64,000 nucleotides of DNA. Source: Fistularia commersonii. Lineage: Eukaryota; Chordata; Actinopteri; Syngnathiformes; Fistulariidae. Shown one piece after another: positions 11,841 through 22,024 of this stretch. The stretch covers positions 11,567,001-11,631,000 of the forward strand of contig JBBMNZ010000029.1 in the NCBI GenBank assembly GCA_037954325.1, in the 5' to 3' direction. Position 1 is the first letter of the stretch. Each line of letters opens with the position of its first letter. The translations under genes and the position numbers were made by a program. The notes beneath the pieces are model-generated. The model had not been told where the DNA came from, made no database searches, and worked only from the letters and a program-made list of their open reading frames with translations.

Positions 11841-13436
11841 TTTGGGAGATGAGTGACTGAAATACTTGCAGCATTAACCTATGTTTGGAAGGTGTAAGTT
11901 AGTGGCTCATTAAGGATCACCCCCAACTCCAAACCTGCCTGCGCAGAAAAGCGCAGTCGCCGGACTTTGAGTGCTAGGCAGACTCCTTTGACTTTGACCC
12001 CTCCTGGCAACAGATGATGGCTGAAATGTGATTGGTTAAATGCTTTAGTATGAAAATGCATGTCTGGAAGAAGTTATGAAAGGAAGTGAACAGACCATTT
12101 GGAATTATTTAGTTGTGATTCAGATATTTTTTTAGGCCAGCAGAGAAGGCCTTGCAGGCCCTGACGGCCCACCACTGTGAGTAGGGGTTGGTTCTGGTTG
12201 CTCCACTCAACAAAACAAAAGATCATGAAAACCAAAAAAATTTGAATATTACATAAGATCGATAAAAGAAATTAAACAGAAATGTCAGGTTTCTGAGAAG
12301 TACTTGGTATCAGTACATGGTTTGGCTTCACATGTTTTACTATATCAATGCGGCATGGCATGGAGGCAATCAGCATGCGGAACTGCTCAGCTGTAATGGA
12401 AGACTATGTTGCTTTGACAGCGGCATGCAGATGATGTGCATTGATCCGATGTCTCTCATCTTTCTGCTCACCTATTATATTATCTGTGGGGCTCAGGTCA
12501 AGTGAGTTTGTTGGCCAATGAAGCATGGTTGCACTATGGTTATTGCCTCTGCTTTTGGTACCTTTGGCAGTGTGGGCAGGTGCCTAGTCCTGCTGGAAAA
12601 TAAAATCAGATTCTCCGTAAAGCTTGTTGGCAGGGGGAAGCATGAAGTGCTGTAAAATTTCCTGGTAGATAGCTGTGTTGACTGCGGAACTTCAAAAAAC
12701 ACATTGGACCAACATGAGCATGACATGGCAGCCAAATCATCTCATCCCAAATGTCATACTGGATGTCAAGGATTCTGTGCCTCCTCACCCGTCCTCCAGA
12801 CTGGGACTTAATTTCCAAATGACTTGCAAGATTTACTTTCATCCGAAAAGAAGACTTTAGAGTACCCGGGTTTCTCCACAAACCGGTTAAGATGCTTCTG
12901 ACACATCATAGTGGATTAATAGAAGAAATGGGACATTTGTTTTGGATTCATCTGTGCATAGTGGCTCTTGATGGGCCACTATTCTTGAATGGATTTTGCT
13001 TGACAATCTTCCCAAGACTGAGCTTATCCCATTTACAGGTGCCCCTTTTCCTACCACAATTTTCCCCTTCACTCAATTTCCTATGAATACATCTGTCAAG
13101 ACAGCAGTCTTTCCCCTGCTTATGGAGCCCACTGATGCATATCAAAGGGCCATTTAAAGGCTCAGGAAACCTTTGCAGGTGTTTTGAGATTATGAGCTGA
13201 TTAAGGTGTGAAATCATAACTTTCCAGTATTTCATTTTTTCACAATATGCTAATTTTCTAAATCAGAGTTCAGGTTTTCATTATCTGTAAGCCATAATCA
13301 TTACCATTTCAAGAAATTAAGGCTTGATATATTTCACATTGTGTGTAATCAATCCACAACTTATATGGGTTTCACTTTCTGAAATTACAAAAAGTATTTA
13401 ATTTTTTCATGACATACTAATACTTTGAGATATAGC

Positions 13437-14630
13437 CAGCGTCTTCTTGAGTCCCAAGCCCAGATAAACCTAGAGGGTTTGCTCAAGGAAGGGCATCTGG
13501 CAAAAAACTTGTCCCAAAAAACATATGTGAATTGAACCTACGACTCACATGTGATTAGTTGAGGCCCAGGCTAACGACTGCCTTCGGTGTTGATAACTTG
13601 CAGGATACTAGTGGAAATTGGGCTTCTGTATGTCAAAGGAGAGGAGGGAGACTTGTTCAGAGGCAGCGAGACAAGAGGAAAGGTAGCAGTCTGCGACTGA
13701 GAGGAGGGCCTTTATATATTGGGACAGGAAAAGAGAGCGATGGTTCAAATTATAGAAGGAAGGTGGATATACAGAATTTCCAGGAGATCAGGTAAATATA
13801 TCAGATGCAAAGGTGCAAGTTTAAGTTGCATTATCATGGAATTGATGGGAAGATCCCCAGAGATGAGAGAGTGGCAATAGATGCAGACTTTAATGGACAT
13901 GTTGGTGCAGGCAATAGAGGTGATGAAGAAGGGATGAGCAGATGTGGCATTTGGGTAGGAACACAAAGGGACTTTTCAATTTTTCAAAATTGATGGAAAT
14001 GGCTGTCATGAATACTTTTTTTTCTAGAAGAGGCTTTGTAAGTGTGGCGGTAGGAGCATACATATAGACTACATTTGTATTGTGTAATCTGAAGAACTTG
14101 CAGTAACTGCAAAGGACGTAGTTGTCACTGTTCAATCTGCTCACCTGAACACTGCCCCTCATCATTTGACTCATAACTGCAGCTTAGTTACAGAGTGAAG
14201 GTACTGTTGTGCCTCAAGTACAGATTTTTATCAGAAAACTTATTTCTGTTACTCAAACTATTTCTGATGGTGCCCATTTCTAAGAATATGGGAGATGTGC
14301 AGAATTGCGGTAAGCCTGGAGGAGTAAAGCTGATGAGCTATACATTAAGGTTATGGGAAGGTAGTGGAAACTAGACTGAGAGCAGAAGTCAGCAAATGTG
14401 AGCAGCACTATGGTTTAATGCCTAGAACAAGTATGCTGGTAGACAAGTACAAAGAAGATCAGAGGGAGCTGCTTTTTGTCTTTGTAGATCTAGAAAAAGC
14501 ATATGACAGGGTGCAGATAGAGGAAATATGGTCCTGAATGAGGAAGTATGGACTGGCAGAGAAGTATGTTAGACTAGTGCTGGACATGTGTGTGAGCTGT
14601 GAGAAAGAGGTGAGGTGAGCGGTAGGTGCA
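13437..14630 (+). mobile_element. RTE LINE fragment, 5' part (copy B)
   Basis: The 5' region shared with other copies (GGAAGGGCATCTGGCAAAAA) is followed by a decayed endonuclease region (VDIQNFQEIR near 13760; ERVAIDADFNGHVGAGNRGD near 13870). After a deletion the RT part resumes (GVKLMSYTLRL near 14320; LLFVFVDLEKAYDRVQIEEI near 14470). There are many frame breaks. The right end is truncated near 14630, before the RT active site. It begins right after the Tc1 end at 13430. Confidence 0.85.
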
Positions 14631-14640
14631 AGGTATTGCA

Positions 14641-14991
14641 TTGTACCTTCAGCAAAAAAACAAGTTAAATGTCAGTTTGCTGAAATTCAAAGCTGCTCAC
14701 AGCTCAGCGTTGGTTTCAGAACTTATCAAAACATCTCAAAGTCAGCTGTTAAATATATCAGTTGGTCTCATTAGTTTCCATCATATTGATGTTCCAGTGT
14801 ACTTTCAGCCAACTTCAAATGCCTTAACAAGATTGTTGTCCATATTGGAATGTAGACAAAACAAATTGATCAAATTGTAATGTGTTCAAAGGATTCACGT
14901 ACAAAGTCTAAATGTACAGAAATAAAACTTAGAAAAGTTACACTTATACAGATAAGTGTATGAAATATTGATACAGTGTGACTAATTAGCC
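14641..14991. other. Intronic sequence, nothing recognised
   Basis: An 84-codon frame at 14626-14880 has no family motif. I see nothing else in this stretch. Confidence 0.45.
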
Positions 14992-15193
14992 CAGGCCTGG
15001 CCAACCTGTGGCTCCCGAACCACATGCGGCTGTTACAACCATGTCGATTTTTGTCTTTGTGTGTTTCTTTTTTGCTGTGCGGGAAGAAAACTGCAGCGGC
15101 ACGTGATTGCACGAGTAAAAAACACATAAACACAAATTCAACATGAACTTAATAGCCGCATGCAGCTTGGGAGCCACAGGTTGGCCAGGCCTG
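14992..15193. mobile_element. hAT miniature element (MITE), 202 bp
   Basis: The left end is CAGGCCTGGCCAACCTGTGG; the right end in reverse complement has the same 20 bases. Internal sequence (GCCGCATG-type) is also inverted. The flanking 8-bp target duplications are AATTAGCC and AATTAGTC, with one mismatch. There is no coding sequence, so it is a non-autonomous hAT derivative. Confidence 0.92.
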
Positions 15194-16089
15194 AATTAGT
15201 CCATTGTCGGCTCCCCTTAAAGAATCATTGATTAGTAGTTTACTTTATACATTCATCAACATTATGTAAGTTCTTCTAACTGACTGTATGGTTGAATGTG
15301 GTTGTTCTTCCACATGGCAATTTGCTGTTGGGCTGTGATTAACAAAATACCTATTGTTTATTCACAGTGATCGTTCACAGTGATTATTTTTTGGGTTCAG
15401 TCTGAACTCCATTGGATAGGGGATTATTCTACTCTAGATGGACATGGCAGCATGCGTCAAGGTAGTGGTAGCAAAGTTCCCAATAGCAGCCTTTCCTCTG
15501 ACTTAAATCCTTTGATGATTGTGTTGATCTTTTTTTTTTTTTTTTTTTCCAGAGGAACCTGGGGCCTCTCTTGTTCAAACATACTATACTTGGCTGCTCT
15601 CAGCAGCAACGAGCCCCCACCACACACCACCCCTGGGTAATGCAGTTTTCCTAGTAACATACAGGGCAGGCTGTCTTCTTGGAGATATATTGGTGTCAGA
15701 CTGAAATGATTCACTGATGGTTCTGCAAATAAGCAGAGCTTCTAGTGGTGTAGTGATCGGTTTTAAGAAACTTGAGCCATACTGGTGCTGTGCAGTGCTT
15801 CAAGGGGAGAAACAAGTCAGTAATTGCTATTAGACGGACCATATCAAAATGAAATGGGCTAAAACGTGCCAGCAGGGAGCTGTTTTGTCCCTAAGTTCAC
15901 ATTACTGGTACCTTTTACCCAGTCTGTTACTTTGCCCCACCATTTAGTTAAAAGAGAGATCTAAGCACACCACCTTTGTCACTTAAAAAAAAAATCCTTC
16001 TGTGTAATAAGGGAAATCCTCCGCCAACATCTCTGATTTTTTTTCTTTTGAAAACAAGCTGTATACCATTATCTTATTTCAACACAAAC
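15194..16089. other. Intronic sequence with a poly-T tract
   Basis: I find no gene. A run of about 19 T residues lies at 15530-15549. The short frames on both strands around it are low-complexity artefacts. Confidence 0.5.
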
Positions 16090-16830
16090 CTAAATACTAA
16101 GGGCACTGAGGATGGTTGAAGTTGTAGGCTCAGTCCTGACTGCCTTTTCCAGATGTGTGGTGGAGAGTGTCCTCCATGGCAGCTTCTTTGTGGCAGAGAA
16201 GTCACTCCATAGGGTGGTTAATGCTGCACAGAGGATCGATGGCAGCAGCTTTCCCACCACCACGGACAGCTTCACCACCAGATGCAGTAGGATGACTATC
16301 CACATCATGAAGGACCCCAACTACCTCACACACACACTTTTTGTCCCCCTTTCGTCAATGAAGAGGCTGCAGAGCAGGACCATCAGATGGTGAAGAATGA
16401 GTTCTAACCCAAAGCTCTTAGACTGCTCTGTAGACTGCTTAATAGAATAACTGTTTTTTGCCTCATAAAAAATGATGCACAAACTAATCTTTGCTTAATA
16501 CAAATTATGCACAAACCAATATTTGCATAATACAAACTTTCCTCTTGCGTCTGATATGCCTGACTTGTAGGAACAAAGCACCTTCATCAACTGTGCTTAT
16601 TCTGTATTATCTCCTGTATATTGTCCACAGTTTGTTGCATTCTTGTTTCATCTTATTCTATTATTTTATTACCTTTCATTTTATTGGCTGTTTAATGTAA
16701 ATATCTCACACACATCTTATTACACTATAACTGTATCACTGCTACTGGCTGTCTATCAGGCCTCTTGCAACTCATTTTTTTCCATCCTCTCAAAGTGGAA
16801 TGACTAAAAAAATTCTTGAATCCTTGAAAG
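16090..16830 (+). mobile_element. Rex1/L2-like LINE, 3' end
   Basis: The + strand reads FSRCVVESVLHGSFFVAEKS, then RVVNAAQRIDGSSFP and a later HIMKDPNYLTHTLF. This is the post-RT C-terminal part of Rex1/L2-type ORF2 (AVESVL, RVV-AAQ-I-G, KDP--P-H-LF). A 3' UTR follows and ends in ATTCTTGAATCCTTG, a repeat-like terminus common in these LINEs. The copy is heavily 5'-truncated. Confidence 0.78.
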
Positions 16831-16975
16831 AACTGATCAGTTTGTTGCAAATAAATTCCTAGAAAAATCAGCTGTGTGTAGATGTTGATATTTGGATAGA
16901 CTGAGCTTGTGGTGTCAATGTAACAATATCAAATGCAAATATTTGGTCAGCTTAAACTGGTATTTTTTGGTTCGT

Positions 16976-17032
16976 TGTAATGTGAACGCCACTTTGGATA
17001 AAAGTGTCTGCCAAATGACTGTAATGTAATGA
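16976..17032 (+). repeat. L2-type LINE/SINE 3' tail
   Basis: CTTTGGATAAAAGTGTCTGC followed by CAAATGACTGTAATGTAATG is the widely shared teleost L2-clade LINE and SINE tail. I see no clear SINE head upstream, so I annotate only the tail. The same tail is present in inverse orientation at 24185-24235. Confidence 0.7.
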
Positions 17033-17344
17033 TATCTAACGGAAATCAAACGTCTTTCAAATGTCCAAACATGAACCCTGAGGCATCGTTCTAATTTTAC
17101 ACTTATGATATGTGTGACTAGTTACAGCCTACGCTTCTGTATCATGTTAATTCACCCAACTGTGACAGCATTTTAATGGATACCTTTGTTTCACTTACAA
17201 ATTTCCCCAAATGAAATTCTCTGTCTGGGTCTGATCAGAGTTTGCGTGTCTTGCTTTTTTTTTGGAGTTTCGGCTATCTAACTTTCTTTTATTGTTGTTT
17301 GTTCTGTATGCTGCTTCACCTGCTTTATTGCTTGGTGACCAAGA

Positions 17345-17795
17345 ACTAGTGATGATCCTCATCCCTCTCCAGACCTCTCTGGTGTTGTTCTGCTGGAGTT
17401 TCCACTCCAGCTTCTTCCTGTATTCCTCTTAGCCTCTCCGATCCTCATCTTTAGGCGTTGTTGTATGGTTCTCACCTACTCCCTGTTAACACACCAGCTC
17501 TTATCATTCAGGAGGCCTTTAAAATTCTTTGTTACCCAAAGCTTGTTTGGGTAACAATGACCCATCTCAGCTGGGACAATGGCATCACTGCAGGAGTTGA
17601 TGTACTGAGTTATGCACTCTGAGTCTGTCCATGTACGGCACAGAGTCCCTCCCAGTCCATGACCTCCAAGCAACCCTGAGAGATGAACTGTAACCTTTTT
17701 GGTTAAGGATTGACTAATTTTGATAATTGCACAGATCAATTCATGTATCAATTTAGTATTGTCTGATTGCAAGAAATCAAATTCTGTCATTTACA
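17345..17795 (-). mobile_element. Rex1-like LINE fragment (EN-RT linker)
   Basis: The minus strand contains CITQYINSCSDAIVPAEMGH and YPNKLWVTKNFKGLLNDK, then KRSYRKKLEWKLQQNN and VWRGMRIIT. This is the linker between the endonuclease and RT of Rex1-type LINEs. Both the endonuclease and the RT proper are missing. Confidence 0.75.
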
Positions 17796-18057
17796 AGTTA
17801 GGTTTGAACACCATATGTACCGTGTACAACTTATCTTTGGGCACAGAAATTTGAACCTGCCATCTTTGGTTTTATGATGCTGCTTTTCACCCATTTTATG
17901 TTTTTTTTAAACAATTAAGTAATCTAAAACTAACTAAGCTACAGTCCTACACACAAACACACACATACATGCATAAATTATGTATAAAGCTTGTTTTTGT
18001 TTCTAACATAATTTTGCTAATCATGGGACTTAAATGTAAGTTATAAGTTACATTAAT

Positions 18058-19112
18058 TCATTGTGGTAGACCACAAAGTAGCAGAGATTAGTAAACATGA
18101 AGTGAGAGAGGCATTGGAGAGGATGAAGAGTTGAAAGGCTGTTTGTCATGATGAGGTATGGAAGTGTCTAGGAGAGACCGCGGTAGAGTTTCTGACTAGT
18201 TTATTCAACAGGATCTTAGAGAGTGTGAATATGCCTTCAGAATGGAGACGAAGTGTTATGGTGCCCATTTTTAAGAATAAGGGTGTTGTGCAGAATTGCG
18301 GCAACTATAGAGGGATAAAGTTAATGAGCCATACAATAAAGTTATGGGAAAGAGTAGTGAAAACTAGACTGAGTGCAGAAGTCAGCATTTGTGAACTGCA
18401 GTATGGCCTCATGCCTAGAAAGAGTACTACAGATGCAGTATTTGCTTTAAGAATGCCAACAGAGAAGTACAGAGAAGGCCAGAGGGAGCTGCATTGTGTT
18501 TTTGTAGACCTAGAAAAAGCATAAGACAGGGTGCCAAGAGAGGAGGTCTGGTATTGTATGAGGAAGTCTGAAGTGGCAGAGAAGTATGTAAGACTGGTGC
18601 AGGACATGTATGCTAGCTTTGAGACAGTGGTGCGGTGTGCTGTAGGTGTAACAGAGAAGTTCAAGGTGGAGGTGGGACTCCATCAGGGATCCGCTCTGAG
18701 CGCCTTCTTCTTTGCAGTAGCGATGGACAGGCTGACAGATGAGGTTAGACAGGAGTCTCCATGGACCATGATGTTTGCAGATAACATTGTGATCTGTAGT
18801 GAGAGCAGAGAAGAGGTTGAGAGGTGGAGGTATGCGCTGGAAAGGAGGGTAATGAAAGTTAGTCACAGCAAGACAGAGTATATGTGTGTGAATGAGAGGA
18901 ACTCGGCTGCTGCCAGGCTGGAAGTCTCAAGGGAAGAAGACCAAGGAGAAGATTTATGGGCGTAGTGAGAGAGGAAATGAAGCTAGTTGGTGTGAGAGAG
19001 GAGGATACAGAGAATAGGTTTAGATGGAGAAGGTTGATTCGCTGTGGCGACCCCTGAAGGGAGGGGAAAAGCCGAATGGAGAAGAATTGCAATTGAAAAG
19101 TTTTGGGTGGAC
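18058..19112 (+). mobile_element. RTE LINE fragment, RT region and 3' end (copy C)
   Basis: It starts in the RT N-terminal block (VVDHKVAEISKHEVREALER-like). It reads MNMPSEWRRSVMVPIFKNKG and YRGIKLMSHTIKLWERVVKT (18225-18524), then the fingers/palm and FKVEVGLHQGSALSAFFFAV (18531-18965). The active site reads FADN instead of FADD (about 18775). An internal deletion after about 18905 removes some 400 bp and joins to the 3' region. The 3' terminus includes GCTGTGGCGACCCCTGAAGG. The 3' end abuts the AT microsatellite. Confidence 0.88.
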
Positions 19113-19129
19113 TGTTTTCTCAGCGATCC

Positions 19130-19130
<1 letters not shown>

Positions 19131-19178
<48 letters not shown>

Positions 19179-19199
19179 GTATATATATATGTATATATA

Positions 19200-19250
<51 letters not shown>

Positions 19251-19300
19251 GTATATATATGTATATATATATATATGTATATATATGTATATGTATGCAT
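19131..19300. repeat. (AT)n microsatellite with GTATAT variants
   Basis: About 170 bp of TA repeats with interspersed GTATATAT units. It lies exactly between the RTE copy C 3' end and the TA that borders a Tc1 element. The tandem frames here that encode only Y, I and M or V are artefacts of the repeat. Confidence 0.97.
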
Positions 19301-19301
19301 A

Positions 19302-20335
19302 CAGGTCCTTCTCAAAAAATTAGCATATTGTGATAAAGTTCATTATTTTCCGTAATGTAATGATAAAACTTAAACTTTCATATATTTTAGATTCATTACA
19401 CGCAACTGAAGTAGTTCAAGCCTTTTATCGTTTTAGTATTGATGATTTTGGCAAAAATCTCCATCTCAAGAAATTAGCACATGTCATCCAACCAAAAAAA
19501 AAAAAAAGTTTTTTTAATACAAAAAAAGTCAACCTTCAAATAATTTTGTTCAGTTATGCACTCAATACTTGGTTGGGAATCCTTTTGCAGAAATGACTGC
19601 TTCAATGCGGCGTGTCATGGAAGCAACTGCTGGTGGCACTGCTGAGGTGCTATGGAGGCCCAGGATGCTTCGATAGCAGCCTTAAGTTCATCCACAGTGT
19701 TGGGTCTGGTGTCTCTCAACTTTCTCTTCACAATATCCCACAGATTCTCGATAGGGTTCAGGTCAGGAGAGTTGTCAGGCCAGTTGAGCACAGTAATACC
19801 ATGGTCCGTAAACCATTTATCAGTGGTTTTGGCACTGTGAGCAGGTGCCAGGTTATGCTGAAAAATGAAATCTTCATCTTCATAAAGCTTTTCAGCAGAT
19901 GGAAGGATGAAGTGCTCCAAAATTGCTAACTAGCTGCATTGACTCTGCCCTTGATAAAACACAGTGGACCAACACCAGCAGCTGACACTGTGCCCCAGAG
20001 CATCACTGACTGTGGGTGCTTGACACTGGACTTCAGGCATTGTGGCATTTCCTTCTTGCCAGTCTTCCTCCAGACTCTGGCACCTTGATTTTGCGAATGA
20101 CGTGCAAAATTTGCTTTCATCCGAAAAAAGTACTTAGGACCACTGAGGAACAGTCCAGTGCTGCTTCTCTGTAGCCCAGGTCAGGCGCTTTTGTCGCTGT
20201 TTCTGGTTCAAAAGTGTCTTGACCTTGGGAATGCGGAACGTAGCCCATTCCTGTACACACCTGTGCACGGTGGCTCTGGATGTTTCTTCTCCAGACTCTG
20301 GCCACTGCTTCCACAGCTCCCCCAAGGTCTGGAAT
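19302..20335 (-). mobile_element. Tc1-like transposon, truncated
   Basis: After TA at 19300-19301 the left inverted repeat starts CAGGTCCTTCTCAAAAAATT and continues AGCATATTGTGATAAAGTTC. The transposase lies on the minus strand. The sequence leaves Tc1 near 20335, within the N-terminal transposase, so the 5' inverted repeat and the first DNA-binding helix-turn-helix are lost. Confidence 0.9.
19615..20330 (-). pseudogene. Tc1 DD34E transposase pseudogene
   Basis: Three overlapping frames cover most of the protein: TVHRCVQEWATFRIPKVKTL and TEKQHWTVPQWS (N-terminal side), MPQCLKSSVKHPQSVMLWGT (middle), and DFIFQHNLAPAHSAKTTDKW to SPDLNPIENLWDIVKRKLRD (C-terminal). The third catalytic residue (E in NPIENLW) is present. 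The second, normally D in a QD-APAH motif, reads N (HNLAPAH). Frameshifts also break the frame near 19920 and 20120. It is inactive. Confidence 0.88.
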
Positions 20336-20339
20336 CAAA

Positions 20340-20957
20340 ACAGGTGGCACAGGAGGACTCAAGGCAGGAACAGACGAGGAGGCATACATCAACAAGGGAG
20401 GTGGTGGTCCAGCAGGCTGCAAAGGTTTACATCATCGGGGGGAGTGGCGGCCCAGTGAGATACAGGGATTTACACCGGTGGGGGTGAAGGACAAGGAAAG
20501 GGAAGCACAGGAACCAGAGAGGAGCAAGAGTGAAACGTGAAACTGAGGGGAATGGGAGCTAAGCGGAGCTAATGCCCTGGCAACCAGGGAGGTTTATGCT
20601 TTTTAACCCTCACTGAATGCTGGTGATTTGGCATGTATTGTGTTGACATGTATTGAATTCCGAGGGACACTATGGTGACATCTGGTAACTGCACTTCATT
20701 GACATCACAAGATGGGGCTAAAAGACAAAGCCTAGCGTAATGCTCTTTTAGTATGGCAGGATTTACACTGCTTTTATACAACAGGCCACAGGGAGGAAAT
20801 TGCACAATGCTTTTTTGAGCCACATCAAAAGCATGATTTGCACAGGGAGGAAGGTGCAGTTACAGCTGTGGCTGTAGGCTGAAGGTTTTTTTTGTTTTTG
20901 TATTTCACATTATGGGACTTGTAGAACCATCTGACTTCATTTTGTAAACTTTGTCTG
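20340..20957. other. Unassigned intronic sequence, G-rich at left
   Basis: At about 20350-20560 there is a purine- and G-rich stretch open in several + frames. It has no motif I know and could be a decayed LTR-type sequence. The minus-strand frame at 20569-20823 is also unrecognised. I do not call a gene here. Confidence 0.4.
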
Positions 20958-21408
20958 AAGCAGCTTCCATTCTTCTTTCCCTTTTGGCTTTTTCCTGCAG
21001 GGGTCGCTACAGTGAATCAACCCTCTCCATCTAACCCTATTCTCTATATTTTCCTCTCTCGCACCAACTAAATTCATATCCTCCCTCACTACATCCACAA
21101 GTATTCTCCTTGGTCTTCCTCGAGACCTCCTGCCTGGCAGTTCCAATTCCAACAGCTGTCTGCCAATATATTTGCTATCCCTCCTCTGTACATGACCAAA
21201 CCATCTCAGTCTGGCTTCTCTGACCTTCTCTTTAAAACATCTAACGTGCTGTTCTCTGATGGACCCATTCCTGATCCTATCCATTCTGGTCACTCCTAAA
21301 GAGAACCTCAACATCTATATTTTTGCGACCTCCAACTCTTCCTCCTGTCTTTTTGTCAATGTCACTAGTTCTAAACCATACGGCATTGTTTGTCTTACCA
21401 CTGTTTTG
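20958..21408 (-). mobile_element. RTE LINE fragment, 3' end (copy D)
   Basis: The minus strand reads LRFSLGVTRMDRIRNGS, EARLRWFGHVQRRDSKY and RRSRGRPRRILVDVVREDMN, the RTE C-terminal end. The 3' terminus near 20960 carries the GCGACCCCTGCAGG-type sequence. At about 21408 it joins a Gypsy gag fragment in the same orientation. Confidence 0.9.
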
Positions 21409-21410
21409 TA

Positions 21411-21887
21411 CAGCAGCTTCAATTCGGATTGCTAATGTTGCAGCCTTCTCCAATATCAAGTCAGGTTCTAATAAGTCTCCCCCATTCTCCCTGTGTAGAT
21501 GCTCTGACAACTGGTCCTGTATCTTGTCCGCGCTCGCATCAAATGTGCATTTAACAATGGATGGAGGGCGGCTTTGTAATGAGCCCCCGAATCATGTGGT
21601 AGTTGCGCCCGTTGGTGGAAGGTGTGTTGCTCTACTGTGATGTTGACCTTAGTCAAGAAGTGTTTTTCTAGCTCTCACAGCGTCTTCAAAAGTTGTACCT
21701 GTATCCTGTATCTCTCTGCACCAAGGCAGTGAAGTAAAGCAGCTCCCTTACAGGTTGGTCAAGGCTTCCCAGCCACATTTTTCTCTACCCAGTACTTATT
21801 AAAGCTAGGGAGCCACATATCAAATGGCATGGCCGGTTCTCCCGGACAAGGCAAAAATATAGCAGGTGTAGGAACATGTACAGACAT
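21411..21887 (-). pseudogene. Ty3/Gypsy gag fragment
   Basis: On the minus strand a start at 21887 gives MSVHVPTPAIFLPCPGEPAM and then WLPSFNKYWV. Further on, after frame shifts, it reads KCTFDASADKIQDQLSEHLH and EPDLILEKAATLAIRIEAA. This is the capsid-type gag pattern of vertebrate Gypsy elements: a P-x-F--PGEP start, the tryptophan region, an R-ERLL-like segment and LTLEKA--IA--IE. No protease, RT or LTR is seen. Confidence 0.75.
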
Positions 21888-22024
21888 CTTGTTTAGAGTG
21901 TATTCAGTAATGAGGACAACCTTGTGACTTATTAATAACCTTTACTAAGCTTCCAAACTCTGAAGCTCATACACATGGACTGGGGGGTATTCAAAGAGGG
22001 CGCTGATCTTGAGGAATACACATC

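Larger units (their letters stand above)
9775..12177 (-). mobile_element. hAT transposon, ZMYM-like type, deleted inside
   Basis: The ends are CCGTGGCGGGCC on the left and CAGTGGTGGGCC in reverse complement on the right. They are flanked by near-identical 8-bp target duplications, TGAGTAAG (9767-9774) and TGAGTAGG (12178-12185). Only the N-terminal part of its transposase remains (10475-10793), and a piggyBac fragment lies further right inside it. It inserted into the Rex1-like LINE, since LINE coding sequence continues on both sides. The target duplication differs at one base, so the insertion is not very recent. Confidence 0.85.
9105..12212 (-). mobile_element. Rex1/L2-like LINE 3' end, interrupted by a hAT
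   Basis: The 3' end on the left is the fish-LINE terminus (TTTATTGATCCACATAGGGG on the + strand). The minus-strand peptide includes IPINGEEVKIVDSYKYLGVH and NNKLDRS, a conserved block in the C-terminal part of Rex1-type RT. The LINE stops at 9774, where the hAT begins. It resumes after 12177 with EWSNQNQPLLNIPKT, which is the residue stretch expected next to the KEVAVNF block at about 9730. So the LINE was continuous before the hAT jumped in. It is heavily 5'-truncated. Confidence 0.82.
8965..13430 (-). mobile_element. Tc1-like transposon split by nested insertions
   Basis: Long inverted repeats of about 200 bp, moderately diverged, lie at 8965-9105 and about 13230-13430. Both contain the blocks TTAGCATAT or its variant, AAAGTGAAAC-like sequence, GATTGATTACACA, and ATTTCTTGAAA. 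Each end abuts TA. The coding part is on the minus strand (about 12215-13230). It is a frameshifted Tc1 transposase with readable blocks such as DESKTNVPFLL and a VGPMCFLKF segment. A Rex1-like LINE that itself contains a hAT splits the element between about 9105 and 12212. Removing it joins the left repeat (GGTTTACTGAT) to the right part (GATCATGAAAACC). Confidence 0.85.

Noticed and set aside
18983..19355. Repetitive Tyr-Ile and His-Thr frames around the AT repeat
   Set aside because: They are translation of a microsatellite in several frames, not protein.
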